A DNA stretch of 64,000 nt from the NCBI GenBank assembly GCA_004565275.1, contig SDOX01000126.1:470-64469 (forward strand), written 5' to 3'. Every line of letters begins with the position of its first letter. Position 1 is the first letter of the stretch. The notes under the pieces were generated by a model that had not been told where the DNA came from, did no database searches, and was given only the letters and a program-made list of their open reading frames with translations. The translations under genes and the position numbers were made by a program. Below are positions 22,251 through 35,400 of the stretch, one piece after another. The DNA is from Nannochloropsis salina CCMP1776 (Eukaryota > Sar > Eustigmatophyceae > Eustigmatales > Monodopsidaceae).

Positions 22251-25200
22251 ATGATGTCTACTATGACAAGTATGGGCGAAGCTAAATGGACTGCCAAACC
22301 GAAAGATGGCGCCAGTGGAAGAATAGTTTATGCCGAGACATCAGATCCTCTTAGAAATCAAGGTGTGTATTGTTCTTATATACTCCTACGGCATTCCGCC
22401 ATTCTTCATGTGTCGTTTTTATTTCTGTGTTGTACATTATTTTCTCATCAGCAGCAGCTCCAACAATACTCTCCTGCCCTACTCGCCTTCATTCTTTATC
22501 AGCTTGTGCTTCAAATCTTCCACCACTGAATCCTCCCCCGAAGCCTTCCCGTCCACGGACCTCTACGACATCATACGTGCTTCCATCAAGATTCTCTTCT
22601 CATTTTGAACCACTGGAACATGTGTCCCTATCTTTTGAGAGTTCTCTGTCTATTAGATCATCAAATGTACCCCGTTTGACCGCTCTAGCCCTTGCGAAAG
22701 AATGGTTTGCTATCAGCCTTGTCCAAACGCAGGTGCGGACTTTTCGCTTACTTCACCCCTCACTCCCTCTTCTGTGTTTTCCTCCTCACCAATTTTCATC
22801 CCTCTCTTTCAATTTTCCACGCACACACACTACCTTCCTTCCTCCCTTCCCAGCGCCGTCTGGCCCGGGAGACGCGCGAGAAATTGAAGACTTTGTTAGT
22901 GCCAGCGGCAGGACGTGCTGTGGAGGAAGACATCAAAGCGAGAAGTCTCAGTCGGGTATGATGGAGTGGGAAAGGAAGAACAAAGAGGAGACAGCAGGAC
23001 AGGATAGGGCAGAAACGTTGCCTAACCACGTTGAAACTGTCGCACATTCCCCTTTCAGCCTTATTGAACGGCTTTTACATATTATCATACAATCTAAGAA
23101 TGAATTCGAAGCATCTTTTGGCTGCTCTTATGCCCATCGTCCCTCGTGTTCATCTTGTAATTCTCCCTCCCGTCTTCTTTCTTGCAGTGCGAGGAAGCCC
23201 GACAAAGGCTCGTACTGGGGCTTGTCCATGACCAAGAGGAGGGTTTGCGAGCTGCTCACCAGCGTCGCTGCTTATCTTCTCCCTTTTCCCTGCATCTCCC
23301 TCCGCCTCCCGTGGGGAAGTGCCCAGCCCAGTGCGCGTCATTAGAGACAGAGCGAGCGAGAAATGTGCTCGGTATAGAATGGAGCAGAGGGAAAGTAAGA
23401 GGGAAAGAGGGAGGGAGCAAAGGATATGCGTATGTTGTGAAGTCGTTGAGATGGACAACTCAGGGCCTGAACAGGACTCGGAAGGGGGTGAGAGCAGATA
23501 GTGTAGGAGGGAAAGAGAGAATGGAGAGACCTGAAGCGCCTTGGTGCCCGACTGCCGCCGCCACTGCCTGGGCTGGAGAGAGATGTGCAGACAATGGGGG
23601 GTCAAGACAGCTGCTTGCTGCCCTCTTCCACAGGGTGAGTGGGGGTCTCAGGAAAACGGAGAGCGGTGAGGGGGGAGAGTGGTGGAGTTCGACACAAAAA
23701 TTCGTCGCGTTGGGGGGCACACACATCCAGCCTGTCTCTACCACTCCGTGGTGGTCGGCAGGCTTCTCTTCACTCTTTCTCTCCAGGTCTCCTCCCCGCC
23801 CGGGCAATCTCGTTGATCATTCTAAAAGCCGAGAACGTCTACATCGTGACATTGTTTGTTCCTGTGTCAGCCCCCCTCATTCCCTGGGCCCTTTGCACAT
23901 ATCATCCAGGAAAAGCCCATCAGGAGACCGGGATGGATGGAAGGAGAGTGGGGAGGAAAATGGGGAGAGGTTGCATTTTGGGAACGCCTTTTGCGGGTGC
24001 CTCAGCGGCTTTCCTTGCAACAAAGGAGACAGGTAGGAATTCGTAAAGAGTATGGGATGAAGTCTATGGAGGGCAGGATGCTAGCAACTGCCAGGAGAGT
24101 CCATGATGACTTATTACGATGTACTTTCCGCTACTATCTCTTACCACAATCATCGCGGTGCAGGCTGTGGAAGATGACAGACAAATCTGCGAAGACAAAG
24201 TCGAGGAGGCGCTGGAAACAAATGAGAAGAAGGATTATGGAGAGGAGAACGAATTGGAGCAGGAGGAAGAGGAGATGTTTCACGATAGAAGTTTGGTAGG
24301 CTCAGCAATTACAAAGTTTTCATTTTACATGGAAGCCCTTTATGGAGAGGAAGAGGGAGTAAGGGGAACAGGAAAAGAAAAGGAGAGAGCGAGCGCACGT
24401 CGGCGAGCGGAGGAGATGGAGGAGGACGTCAAAAGTTTCGTTTTTCTCCTTTTGGCCCATATTGGGCCTATGAGAGGAGGTGCATCTCTCGATAGCGAAA
24501 ACGTAGCGTGGAACATAGGCGGACAGGCATCGTTTGCAAGGCTGATCACTCGATGCGTATTCGCGGTCGTTCAGCCTTGGGTGCTAGCCTCATGTGCAAG
24601 GGCGAGAGAGAGGGAGACGATAGGCCTAATGTCGGCCCTGGCAGCGTTTAAGGCTCTACAGGAGGAGGAAGTGATAATGAGGTACGACAGAGGGAATGGG
24701 AGGGAGAAGAGGGAAGGCGAGTCCAAGCGAGGGTGTGTGTCGAGGCAATCCTACGGAGATATGATGCCGGAGTGTTGGCTCGACACCATGCTTGGATAGG
24801 TTGTCCGGTTGAACTTGAAAGAGTCTTCTTACGCCCGTTCTTATCTCGGAGATAAGAGCATATTCAGCTGTCGTCTAAACTGCTTCTTGAATCTGTGACC
24901 TTATTCGAGGCGGTCATCCCGGCTCCTAGAGACGCCTCGCACCCGAATGGCTTTGATCCTGATATCCAGACGTCGATGTGGGGCTTTATGTTGTGGCTTG
25001 ACCCTTCCTTTGCCTCCTGTTCTGATCTCTGTCCATCTTCCTGAAACACACGACCCATTTTCTCCTCTCCTCTTCGACACCGCACAACCCTAACCCTAAC
25101 CCTAACCGCAACCGCACAGACTTGGACTACCCTCGTTTCTTCGGCACCATCCATCCCTTCCTCGCGCCCTCCTCGCCCTCCTCACCCTCGAGCACGCCGT

Positions 25201-25726
25201 GGGTCCCTACGACATGGCGCGGGTCCTGTGCGATACCCTGCGTCTACTGGGGGGGGAAGGGGTCGAAGAGGGAGAAAAAAATGCATGGAAAGCTCAAAGG
25301 GAGGGGGAGCGGGGTGGAGGGGAAGGAAGGGGGAGAGGAGGAGGAGGACGGGGGAAAGAAGGAAGCGGTGGAAGAATGCAGTCTATAATATCCTCAGATG
25401 AAATTTTGCCCCTTCTGCAGCTTATTCTGTACCGAATTTCTATCTTGGCGTCGTCAAGTCCATCACCGGAAGCTCAGAGGAAAGGTAGCCCGGCGCGATG
25501 TCATCCTTCCCCGTCGTTTCTTCCCTCCCTTCCTGCCTACCTCGACCTTGTAGAACGCTTTCTTCCCGAGAATTTAAAGATGGGAGAGAAAGGCTTCTGT
25601 CTATGTACATTTCAAGGGACTGTGACAGACTTATGCAGGTCGGGAGGGGCACAGATACAGGACAAGTCCATGAGGTCATCCTCATCACGATCGCTCTCTT
25701 TTTCGTGGTCGACTACCTCCTTGTAA
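22251..25726 (+). CDS. VPS9-domain protein (Rab5-type GEF family)
   Basis: Seven exons close in phase: 22251-22362, 22452-22732 (three alternative adjacent AGs), 22854-22955, 23188-23634, 23910-24032, 24164-24681 and 25120-25726, about 729 residues. The N-terminal two-thirds is helical and charged, without a recognised domain. The C-terminal exons carry the VPS9 core: a helix VGPYDMARVLCDTLRLLGG, a low-complexity Gly/Glu insert, then SSDEILPLLQLILYRI, LVERFLPENL and MGEKGFCLCTFQGTV. VPS9 proteins exchange GDP for GTP on Rab5-class GTPases at endosomes. The Asp and Pro of the SADEFLP-type motif are kept. The Tyr and Thr of the usual GYYxT strand read Phe and Cys, so activity may be altered. 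The last intron contains a short CCCTAA array just before its acceptor. Confidence 0.72.
25086..25107. repeat. Interstitial telomere-like CCCTAA repeat
   Basis: About 3.5 perfect CCCTAA units inside the last VPS9-gene intron, about 12 bases before its acceptor. The C-rich strand is the sense strand, so the array forms part of the polypyrimidine region of that intron. Confidence 0.9.
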
Positions 25727-26445
25727 AGGTCACCTTAGTTGTAATAATGGCACGTGGACATATGTATTTGTTATATATTCGATTTCGAAATCAACCTCGA
25801 CGTGGGTGCATTCAAGCAATGAGGCTGATTCTGGAGCTTTGGACAGCCTGTTGATGTTTTCATTACAGTACAGTTCAAAAGACATTCGCAATGCATATGT
25901 ACAATTTATGCGCTCGAGCTTTTTTCTACTTCATTTTCATTCAGCTATCATAGCTAGTCGAATTCGCCTTTCAAACTTTGATTCACGCAAAGCTTGTTTT
26001 TAAAATGAAGGCAGGGTAATAACTTTGTGGACAACGAGTCGATTCTCCGTACCTGTGTGTCAAGCTCGGTGTGATCAAAGTGAGCAGCGAATATGAATGG
26101 TGGGCGAGGGCGATGATGCATCAAACTTCGTAGCATAAATCTCAAAATATTTATCATTTTCATTGAAATAATAAATGCTTACATGTCCGAGGAAGTCAAC
26201 GTACTCCGGGAGGAGAAAATAGGAAAAAAAAAAATCCAAACGGCGTCGACCGTTTGGGTTTGAGCCGTTTCTTGCTCGCTTTTCCCGCCCGTTTCTGAGC
26301 GCGAATTTGCGACTTTGTTCTATCCCGACACATCCCCACGATGCTTGACTTGATGCCAGTCCAACGAAGATTCTGACAATTTTTCACCTGGCAGATTTAT
26401 TATTTTCTCTATTAGTGCGAGCGAGACGCTAATAAAGATCAAGCC
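25727..26445. other. Intergenic region, no gene seen
   Basis: About 720 bp, AT-rich, containing only short frames. It separates two plus-strand genes and presumably holds the 3' end of the first and the promoter of the second. Confidence 0.5.
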
Positions 26446-28757
26446 ATGGGATTGCAGTGCCATCCATCCTTTCCTTCCTCCTCCATGACGTAAGTGCCCT
26501 CATTCTGTAAATGAAGTGAATATAACTCAATTTTCACGGCTTCAATCCTCAAAACAATAGTGATGGATGCTCATCCGTCAACGACATTGAGAATTTAGTA
26601 AGCTTCGTGCGTCGACGCGGTGGTAGTCTTGTGCCATCCTCGTTGCCTTCTCTGCCTTCATCTGCCAGTATCGCAGTGCTCTTTCTCGCCCACGACGGAG
26701 TTGCCAATCCCTCTCTTTGGGAGGCATGGCGACGTGCTTCAGGCGATAATCTTGCCGAGCGAATCCACTTCTTCATTTTCAGGAACGAGCGGTTATCTTT
26801 CCCCGCTTCTTCCTTTACTGATACCTACGACCTCGGTCTGCGGCTTCCGTCGGCCTGGTGCCGTTCTTCCACCGTGCACGCCCTCATGGAATCGCTGCGG
26901 GCAGTTCTGGAACAAGGGCCTCAGTCCCTCCAAGTACGCATATTTTCATATTGTTGACCGTGCATTCTTCTTCTAGCTCCTTTCGGTCTCACGCGGTACC
27001 GACATCTCTTTCCTCCCCGCTGTAGATGGTGTACGTCGTCTCGGGGCGCGACGTCCCCTTGCAACCGCCTGCCGTTCTCTTCTCTACCCACCGCACCCAC
27101 ACGGAGGGCCGCCCATACCTCATTCATCCCGGTCGCTCCATCCTCTGCAAGGCCGAGCGACGATGGCAACGGGCATTGAAGTCCAAGGTGAGGGGTTCTG
27201 TGTCCATTCTATCCGTGGGATGTGACTCTTAGGCATGCGTTCTATGGATTATTGTTCAGATCTTAAAACCTGCAAAAGTAGAGCTTCAGACCTTGTGAAC
27301 TTCCTGCCCTTCCTGCCTACATGCCCCGCGCTGACCCGCTCCGGTACCACCTGCATGTCTCCTCTCGGACCCTTCCCCTCCCTCAGGTCCTCTGGCCGTC
27401 CCCCTCCCCTTTCGAGGCCGCCATCCGCGACTGCCTTGTCTGTCATAACACCTTCCTCGCCCTCTCCCGCGAGCACCTCCTCCTCCTCCTCTCCTTCCCT
27501 CGGGACTATCCCTCCCACTACAAGCGACTCCTTTCTCTTGGCGAACGGGTACCTGGACGTTCCTGTCTCCTTTCTCCCTCCTTTTTCTCTGTCTTTCCAT
27601 CTGATTTCTTCACACACCCCAACTGGCTTCGTTTCTTACCCGTTCCTACCTCCCTTCAGCGGGATCTCATCCCTATCACTTGCCCCGAGGAGTGGCTTGT
27701 TGGTACCATGCTGGCGCTGCAGGTGGAAAAAAGAATGAAGAAGGTGCTGATCGAGGAGAATAGGGGAGAAGTTAGAGAAAAAGGAGCGAAAGGAAGGAGG
27801 AGGTGGTCAGGGGAAAGCAGTCTGTCCGCCCGGACAGACGAGGAGGAGGAGGAAGAAGAAGAAGAGGAAGAGGCAGGGAATGAGGACCAAGGGGGAAATA
27901 AGCGAGATGCGCGTGGGGGCAGGTTTCCGACAGGAAACGAGAGGGAGGGAGGCACAGGACGGGGTCTATTTTCGCCAATTGGAGGGGCGATCGACTGGCC
28001 ATTGACGGACCAAAGCCGCGAGCGGTAAGTGTTTGGGTGCGTCGGGGGGGCGTGTGTAGGGCGCTAGGCTCTTCTGGATAGCACCCATTCTGGATAAATG
28101 TGTGGGACGCATGTCTTCACGCGGAAACGCACGTTTTTTTAATCGAGTGCGAGCCTGAATAGAAGCTGTACCGGCGAAAAATGGAATGGAATGAAAGCTG
28201 CAGGCACCAACGGCTCCCTGCTTCTGTCTTATTCCGCCCTCCCCATTAGACTGGAAGATCCCTCCCCCCTGACGTGGACCTCCCTGACGAGGGAGAGAAA
28301 GCGGGTATTTTATTCAAAAACGGAGACGAGAGATTGGTGCCTGCAGCAGGCCTTGGAGGAGGGGCGCGCGAACGGGCATATTTTTTACCGGAAGGTGGGG
28401 AGGCTGGGGATGGTGGAGGGAGAGTCGGAGGGAGAGTCGGAGAAAGAGCGGAAGCAGGATGAGGAAGGTGGCGAAAAGGACGAGGTGGTGCGACTGTGCA
28501 AGCTTCTGTACGGGGTCTGGGACAAGGGAGGCGGGGAGAAAGGCGATGGAGAAGGGGAGGAGAGAGGCAGGGAGGGAAGGAGGACAGAAAAGAGACGGCG
28601 CTACCATTTGCGGCTGCCAACAAAACTATGCGTGGGGGAGACCTGTGGTAGAAGCGGAGGGAATGAGGGCAGGGAATGGAAGGGGGAAAAGCAAGAAGTG
28701 GACGAGATGGAGGTCCGTGCGAAGCGGCTGGAGGCACTTTCAAAGGGAAGGCGCTGA
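26446..28757 (+). CDS. Putative GT14-like (Core-2/I-branching type) glycosyltransferase
   Basis: Six exons close in phase: 26446-26489, 26561-26933, 27026-27187, 27387-27548, 27660-28024 and 28250-28757, giving 537 residues. The pattern resembles the Core-2/I-branching (GT14) fold: an opening strand IAVLFLAHDGVANPSLWEAW followed by IHFFIFR; VYVVSGRDVPLQPPAVL, which parallels the family's 'LLSGxDIPL' block; CHNTFLALSREH; and TCPEEWLVGTML, which parallels the 'PDEhxxxTll' block. GT14 enzymes normally add GlcNAc or xylose in the Golgi. This protein starts MGLQCHPSFPSS and shows no signal anchor. An acidic insert (poly-Glu, about 27838-27890) interrupts the C-terminal part. Assignment rests on motif order only; a remote GT-A enzyme of another family is possible. 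Confidence 0.55.
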
Positions 28758-29400
28758 GGTGAAATACGGGAAAAAGAAAGACTCGAGGGGATCCTTTCAG
28801 GCGAATCTAGCATACGTTGGAACGGAGAGAGTGATGACGCAGTTGGCGTGAAGACGATGAGGTCCCATGGTCGACGCGGAAAGACACAGAAATGACATAT
28901 CGTACACAAAACTCATTAAATCGTCGTCATCTTGCCTTGATTTTCTTTATTTCTTAAAAGACAACTCAATACCATTTCGCCAAAAAGTATTGGTGAATTT
29001 TCCACTCTCCTCAATACACGTCTTTCCTTTCCTCCCCTCTCCCCTCATGAGCAACCACTGCCTGTGGACTGCCAATGTCTTCCCAACCAATTTCCCTTAC
29101 ATCCTCTCCCCACCACATCCCTAGCTCGCTCCTTCTCTTGCTCTCTCGTCCACGAGGGTTATCACCGAAGCATCCCTCGCGTGGCGAGGCTAAAGACGGG
29201 CTGGGAAATGAAGGCAGCCAGGAGGGAAGGGAGGGCTGGGCCGGGGGGACGCGGGACAAAGGGGAAGTGTTCGATAGGCTCTTGGTCCGCGCTTTCCTCT
29301 CCCCCTCTCGAGTCTTGTTGCACATGGTACTCGCTTGTTTCCTCTCCTCCCCCACCCCGACTGTTTCCCGCCATACCTGCTCCCTCTTCTTTCTTCCCTT
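28758..29400. other. Convergent intergenic region
   Basis: About 640 bp between a plus-strand and a minus-strand gene. Open frames are short and low-complexity. It probably contains both 3' UTRs. Confidence 0.45.
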
Positions 29401-32400
29401 CTACTGATTCTTCGGTCTCCTCATCGACTGCTTGTTCTGCCGCCTGAACCCCTTTCTTCCCTCCTTCCCTGCTCTCATCTGTGTCACCTCCTTCCCTTGC
29501 TCCTCCTTTTCCTTTTGTCCTTCCTCCGCATTCCTGAACCCCTCCTTCTCTTTAGCGAGGGAACGCGCCTCCCGCTCTGCCACTTCGTTGAACTCCCGGG
29601 CTTCTTCCCAGGGAAGACTTGCGGAAGAACAGGCAGACGGTCCGTGGGGAGGGGACGAGGGAGGAGGAAATAATGGAGAGGGAGAGACGAGGAGGAGGGA
29701 GGGAAGCACGTCACCTGGTGGGAGGGAAGATTGAGGGTGGAGGGGGAAAGGGGTGTCAGAAGGAGGGGAGAGAAGGCGGACAGGCGACGGCGCGTGTAAA
29801 GGAGCGAGGAATGTGCTGAAGCCGTTGGCGAAATCGTCTGCGGCCGGAGCTCTTTTACCGTCCTCCCAATGCTTCCTCCCTTCCTCCCTCCCATGCTGCT
29901 CTCAACATTTACCTCGGAGCCCACTGCCGTCCGCCCTGCCCTCTCCCCCGCCCTCTTCGTAGACGTCCTCCACTGACGGCAACTCACGCAGAATGTCCCA
30001 CCTGTAGAAGGGGGAGAAGGCGGGGGAGGAGGAGGAGGAGAAGGAGGAGGAGGAGGCGAGGGAGCATGTGCGTTGGAGAGAGAGGAGACTCTGCGGGTTG
30101 AAATGGAATTAGGGGGAAGGAAGGGAGGGAGGGAGGGAGGGGAAGACGTTGGTGCGATGATGCGGCCCCTGGAAGGCGGAGGAGGTCAAAGGACGCCGGG
30201 ATGGCGACAGAAAGGACGGATATAAGGTGACCATAGTCGGAAGGGACAAGGAAGATGGAGTTACAAAGTACCTTGACAGCAACCTCGGATACTTTCAAGA
30301 GGGCGGGAGAGCGACGGCTGGGCCGTTGCCCGGGGAGGGAAGGTGGGAGAGAGGAGGGGGCCGAGGGAGACCTGTTATTGCTCGTCACCCGCCCTTCCCC
30401 CGCAACAGCCTGGGATATGGCGCTGGAAGGATGGGGAGGAGATAGAGAAGGGCATGAGGGAAGGAAGGCAACGATCGCGTTAGGTTACGAAGGATTCGCA
30501 GGGCCACTGAAGGACAGGGCCCGAGGGAGGAGGGCGAAGACCGGGAGGAAGGGAGGGAAGGAGGGAGGGAGGGAGGGGGGGAGGGAGGGAGGGCAGGCAC
30601 GGGACGCACCGACGGATGTCGTTGATGACTCGTAGCACGTGCTTGGTGAACTTGCAAGGGTGGGAGAACCACTCCCTTCCTCCCTTCTCCTCGATGCTCA
30701 CGGCAAAGTACTCGTCTGCGGACGGAAGGGAGCTCCGGAGTTGCCGGCGGTCGGCCTCGGAGAGCTGGAAGGGGAGGGAAGACAGAAGGGAAAAGGAAAA
30801 GGGAGAGGAGGTAAAGCTCATAGGACGCGTGCTTGCTTTCCGCATGTAAGACAGGCTTCCTGATCGATCCTAGCTCTCTGCTTGTCCCCCCGCTCTCCCG
30901 GTAGCTCCCATTTCTCAGTCCCTTATTGTCCTCCCCGTCCTCCTCCTCCATTCCCCCCCTCCTTTCTCACCTCCTCTCCTTCCTCCGCCTCGCCCTCGAG
31001 CATTTCAGCGATAACTTCCTCAGCGTCTGACCGAAGGCGGCGGAAGCAGATGACTTCGTTCCTGGGCAGGAGGGAGACGGAGAGGAAAGGGACGATGGTA
31101 GCAAGGGAAGATGCGGGAAAGAGAAAGTGGTGAGGTTACATGACCCTTTAAATATCTCTGAAATGTGACAGGCTTTCTTTATATGGAACATTAAAATTGA
31201 GCCCTGGGGTGCTAAGGAGAGAAATATGCAATGATGGGAGAGGGGAGAAGAGGGCAACAGATACATGGAGGAAGGGCTGAAGAGAGGGAGGGAGGGAGTA
31301 CCTGGAGAAGACCGCGATGACGACAGCCAAAAGGCTTTCGGGGAAAGGGAGGAGCGTGGCCCGCGGTGCTGAATAAAACGGGATTTGCTCTGGTAGGTGG
31401 CAGGGGAGGGAGGGAGGGAAGAGGAACAGAGCAGCAAGGTGGGAGGGAGCGGGTGAGACGCAAGAATGCTGCATCCCAGCAATAGCCACGAGAGAGAGGA
31501 AAATTCAAGGATTGCGAAGGGAGAGGGAGCAAAGGAGGGAAAAAGTAGTCTCACCTCTTGAAAGGAACTTGGAAATTTGAGGGGTGACTGCGTAAAGGAC
31601 GGAGGGGCCAGGCGCCGGTGAAGAGGAAGAGGGCAGCTTCGACAGGGCAGTGCACGAGGCCGCTGCTGGACAGGTCGATTTTGTGTGGGTGTGAGCTCCT
31701 TGCACTGGCACACACGCCTGTCCGTCCTACCTCCCCTTGCTTTCCTTCCGTCGGCACCCTCGTGCCTGCTTACCCGCGTTCCGCAGGATGGAGGCCTTGG
31801 GGAAGCCGACCCGAACGTCCATCTTCAGACACTTCCACTGCATCGCATACTTGCCTGCAGGGGGGGAGGGGCAGACCGGGTTGGTCCAGAGAAGATGAGA
31901 GAGAGGGAGGGGTAGAAGAAGGAGTTGAGGAAAGGAGAGGATGCGAAAGCTGCGCGAGAGAAAGACTTAGGTCATTGTCTAGTCAACAAGGCATTGCTAC
32001 CATCAATCTTCACACATCTCCCCACCTCCTTCCCTCTCGCCATCGCCTGCTCCCTCTCTTTCTCCCTTCCATTCCTCCCCCTTCCCTCCTCACCTATCAC
32101 GTCCAATTCTAGGAGCCGCGCATTCCCTTTCTCTTTCTTCTGACTGCCAAGCGTGCCTCTTCGCTTTTTCTTTTCCCCCTTTGCGCCTTCCTCTTCTTCC
32201 TCCACTTCTTCCTCGTCTCCATCCTCCTCTTCGTATTTCGTTGTTCTTAGAGTAGGATTCTCTACCTTAAGGCTCAGTCCTGATGGGCCAAGAAGCGGAG
32301 AGGAGATGAGTGAGACGACAATAAGAGAAAGAGGGGAGGCAGCGAAAAGGTCATGCAAACGCGATATGAGGGCCACACAGACCAAAATTCAGCATCAATA

Positions 32401-35400
32401 TCTTCCTCCCTCCCTCGCTCCCTCCCTCACCGGTCTTGCTGTTGAGTAGGGCCTTAACCGCGAAGTGCACGTCCCTAAAGCCGTGTTGCCCCGGCCCGAA
32501 AGGAGGGAATGGAGCGAGGGGCGACGCCGAGACCGCGTCGAGCGAGGGCATGGTGGAGGAAGGGAGTGCTGAGGATGCCTCCGTGTCCCCTGGAAGGGGA
32601 GGGGAGGAAAGGCGTTGGAAGAAAAGAGGGTGGAGGTAGGTGTTGGTGTAGGCAGGACAAGCTTTAAACCCCATGACACTTTCCCCTTCCTATATCAACC
32701 CCCTCCGTTCCACCCTCCCATCGAGTCCTTCATCGCCCCCTCCCTACTTCGTCCTGCCCGCAAATCCGCCGGCAAGAACAAAACCTCAAGGTCTCGACCG
32801 TTTTTGCTGCTTTGAATTTTGGAAATGTCTTCCTCCATCCCCAGCACGTCCCCCAGAGAGGTGCAGCGTCTGAAAGTGGAACAGAGAAAAAAGAGTGAGC
32901 GACTGTGTGTCTGTGTATCACCGGACGCCTTGAAAAAATGATGGAAAAGGAAAGCCCAGTACGCGGGTCTCGGAATCATTTCGTATATTGTCTCTCCTCC
33001 TTCCTCCGTTGACCCCTACGTCAACCCCTCCTCGAATTCCTCAATTTCTGCCTCCTTACGTGATCTCTGTCGGCGGGCGGCGAATGACGAGCTTCCGGTC
33101 ATCTTCTTCAGAGTTACCGCGGGCGCTCATGGTGCCTGAAGAAGCAATACAGGAGGTGAGATGAGGGAAAAGTCAGGAGGTGGAAAGGAAGAAAGAGTTG
33201 TGGAGAGGAAGTATCTGAAGACAGAAAGACCCGTGATAGACGAGGAGGAAAGACGGAGTGGGAACGAGGAGGAAGCACGCTACCTCGCAGCAGATTGGCG
33301 TGGAAAGAGCCGAGAAGGAGGCTGCGAAGGAGGAAAATCTTTTCCTGGTCTCTAAGCAGCTCTTGCACGTAGGTAGGCCTGACAAGGGTCTTATGCACCT
33401 CCTGAGAGGTGTCGGAAGGAGGAAAGTATCGAAAAAGAAAAAATCACAGGAATAGAATGCTTCACTTGGCTATTGGACATGGTAATAAAATAACGAAAAG
33501 CAGGATAGGAGGACGAGGGACGGTACCTCGAAGGTGGGGAGGGAGCCGTCGGAGTGGAGGGAGAGCTTGCGGGAAAGGTCTTTGACAACCTGTGAACGGG
33601 CATGGGACGAGCATGGTGAGGGGGGGAGGAGGAAATGGAGCCTTTCTGAGTGTTCCCTTTACAACATGTACAGATAGTGAGAATACGGATGGAGAAAGGA
33701 TTTGATACAAATAGATTCCCAAAACCAAGACGAAGGGTGAGGGATAAAGATACGAGGGTTCTTGTCAGTATCAGGAAAGAAAATAATCCGAACACACGGG
33801 AATACAACAACAAGAAGAGAAATGAAGGACAAAACTGAAGAGGAAGAAAGGGAAAACGTTGTCACCATGTGGAGGCGGTCGAGTGTCCGCGATACCAGTC
33901 CTCTCTCCGTGCACCAATCGCGTTGACGCTTCTTGAGCTCCCTCTTGCCACGAACTGAGACGGAGAGCCCGGAAGAGAGCAGGGAAGAAGATGCAATTAT
34001 AATGACAAGTCATTGGTTGAATTGCGGTGAGCAAGGCTACAACGAGAAAGACGGGAAAAAAAGAGAGAATAAATGAAGGGAAGAAGAGTGACAAAAAAGG
34101 AGGATACCAGTGGTGGGACCGACGGAAGAGGCAGCGAGGGAGGAAAAGGTATCTTTCACCATGCGAAGGAAAGATGAGAAGACGACGATAGTGGTGAGGG
34201 GATCCGAGGCTGCCATCGAGTAGAGGTGGAGAGGAGGAGGAGGGGAGGAAGGAGAGGCGGGAATAATTACCATAAAAGCTGATTAAAAAAAGGATGTCAT
34301 AGCTACACAGCTATCGCATCTTCTATCTCCTTTCCTCTGGCACATACCCCTATCGCTCCAATGCTCACTTCTTTTCGTAAATCACCAGAGCTCCTCATCC
34401 TGATTCACTTCATTATCATTCCCTCATTTCCCTTTCGCCCTCCTCCCTTACCCAGGCCGTAGGAGTAAGCTTCTTTGTAAAATTGGACACGGCCCATCTC
34501 GTGGAAAAATGCGGGGACAGATTTGCTGAATGTGGGGTGAGGGAGGCGGAAGACATCCTGAGAGAGGGAGGAAGGGAAAGAAGAGGGAAATGGGGGGCGG
34601 GGATGCGAGGGACTCGATTTTAGATGATCAAAGGGACGATAAAATAGACAGGAAGGACAAGGAGGGTAAGAGGTGAAAGACGAGAGGAATGCGCACGCAA
34701 CGGAAGACACGCACTATGAGGGAAGGAGAAGGTGGAAGCAGGGGCGGACAAAGAAGAGGGAAAGAGGATACACCTGAGGAAGGCACAGGCTTGCCGCCAT
34801 GACGATCGCCTCGAGGCCCACGCCCAGCACGCATCCTGCCGTGTGGGAATCCCAGAAAAGGTCAAGCCTCCGGGACCATCCATTCCCTCTTGCTCTCCGA
34901 GACTCTCGCCTCCGCCCTTCTTTCGGCCCCTTTTTTCCCTTCCGCTCCAGCTAAGTAGGACAGACACGCAATGACTCACACTCTCCCTCCGCCCCTTCTC
35001 CCTCCCTCCCTCCCTTTGTTCCTTACCCAAGATCATCATCCTCGCGATCGGCAGGTCGACTCCTAAGGTGTTTAGAAGGGGGCCCAGAGCTGTGGTGGGA
35101 GAGGTCGCGTCATTAGCCTCCAACGCCCCGATTTCGAACAAATATTCGGTGGCAGCTGTCACCTGAGGAGGAAAGACGGAGGACGCGGAAGGGGGACACG
35201 GGTCAGACAAGAAGGCTATGTTTCCAAAAGACACTACAGGAGACGAGGTCGAGTGTAAGGGAGAAAGGGAGAGAAAAATAAGGGTAGGCGAGGAGACAGA
35301 AAGAGCGAGAAAGAACGAAGAGAGCAAGGGCGGGAGGGCGGGAAAACCTACCTGCTCCACTTCGGGAGGGGTGATACAGCGCATAAGAGCTTGAATCGGA

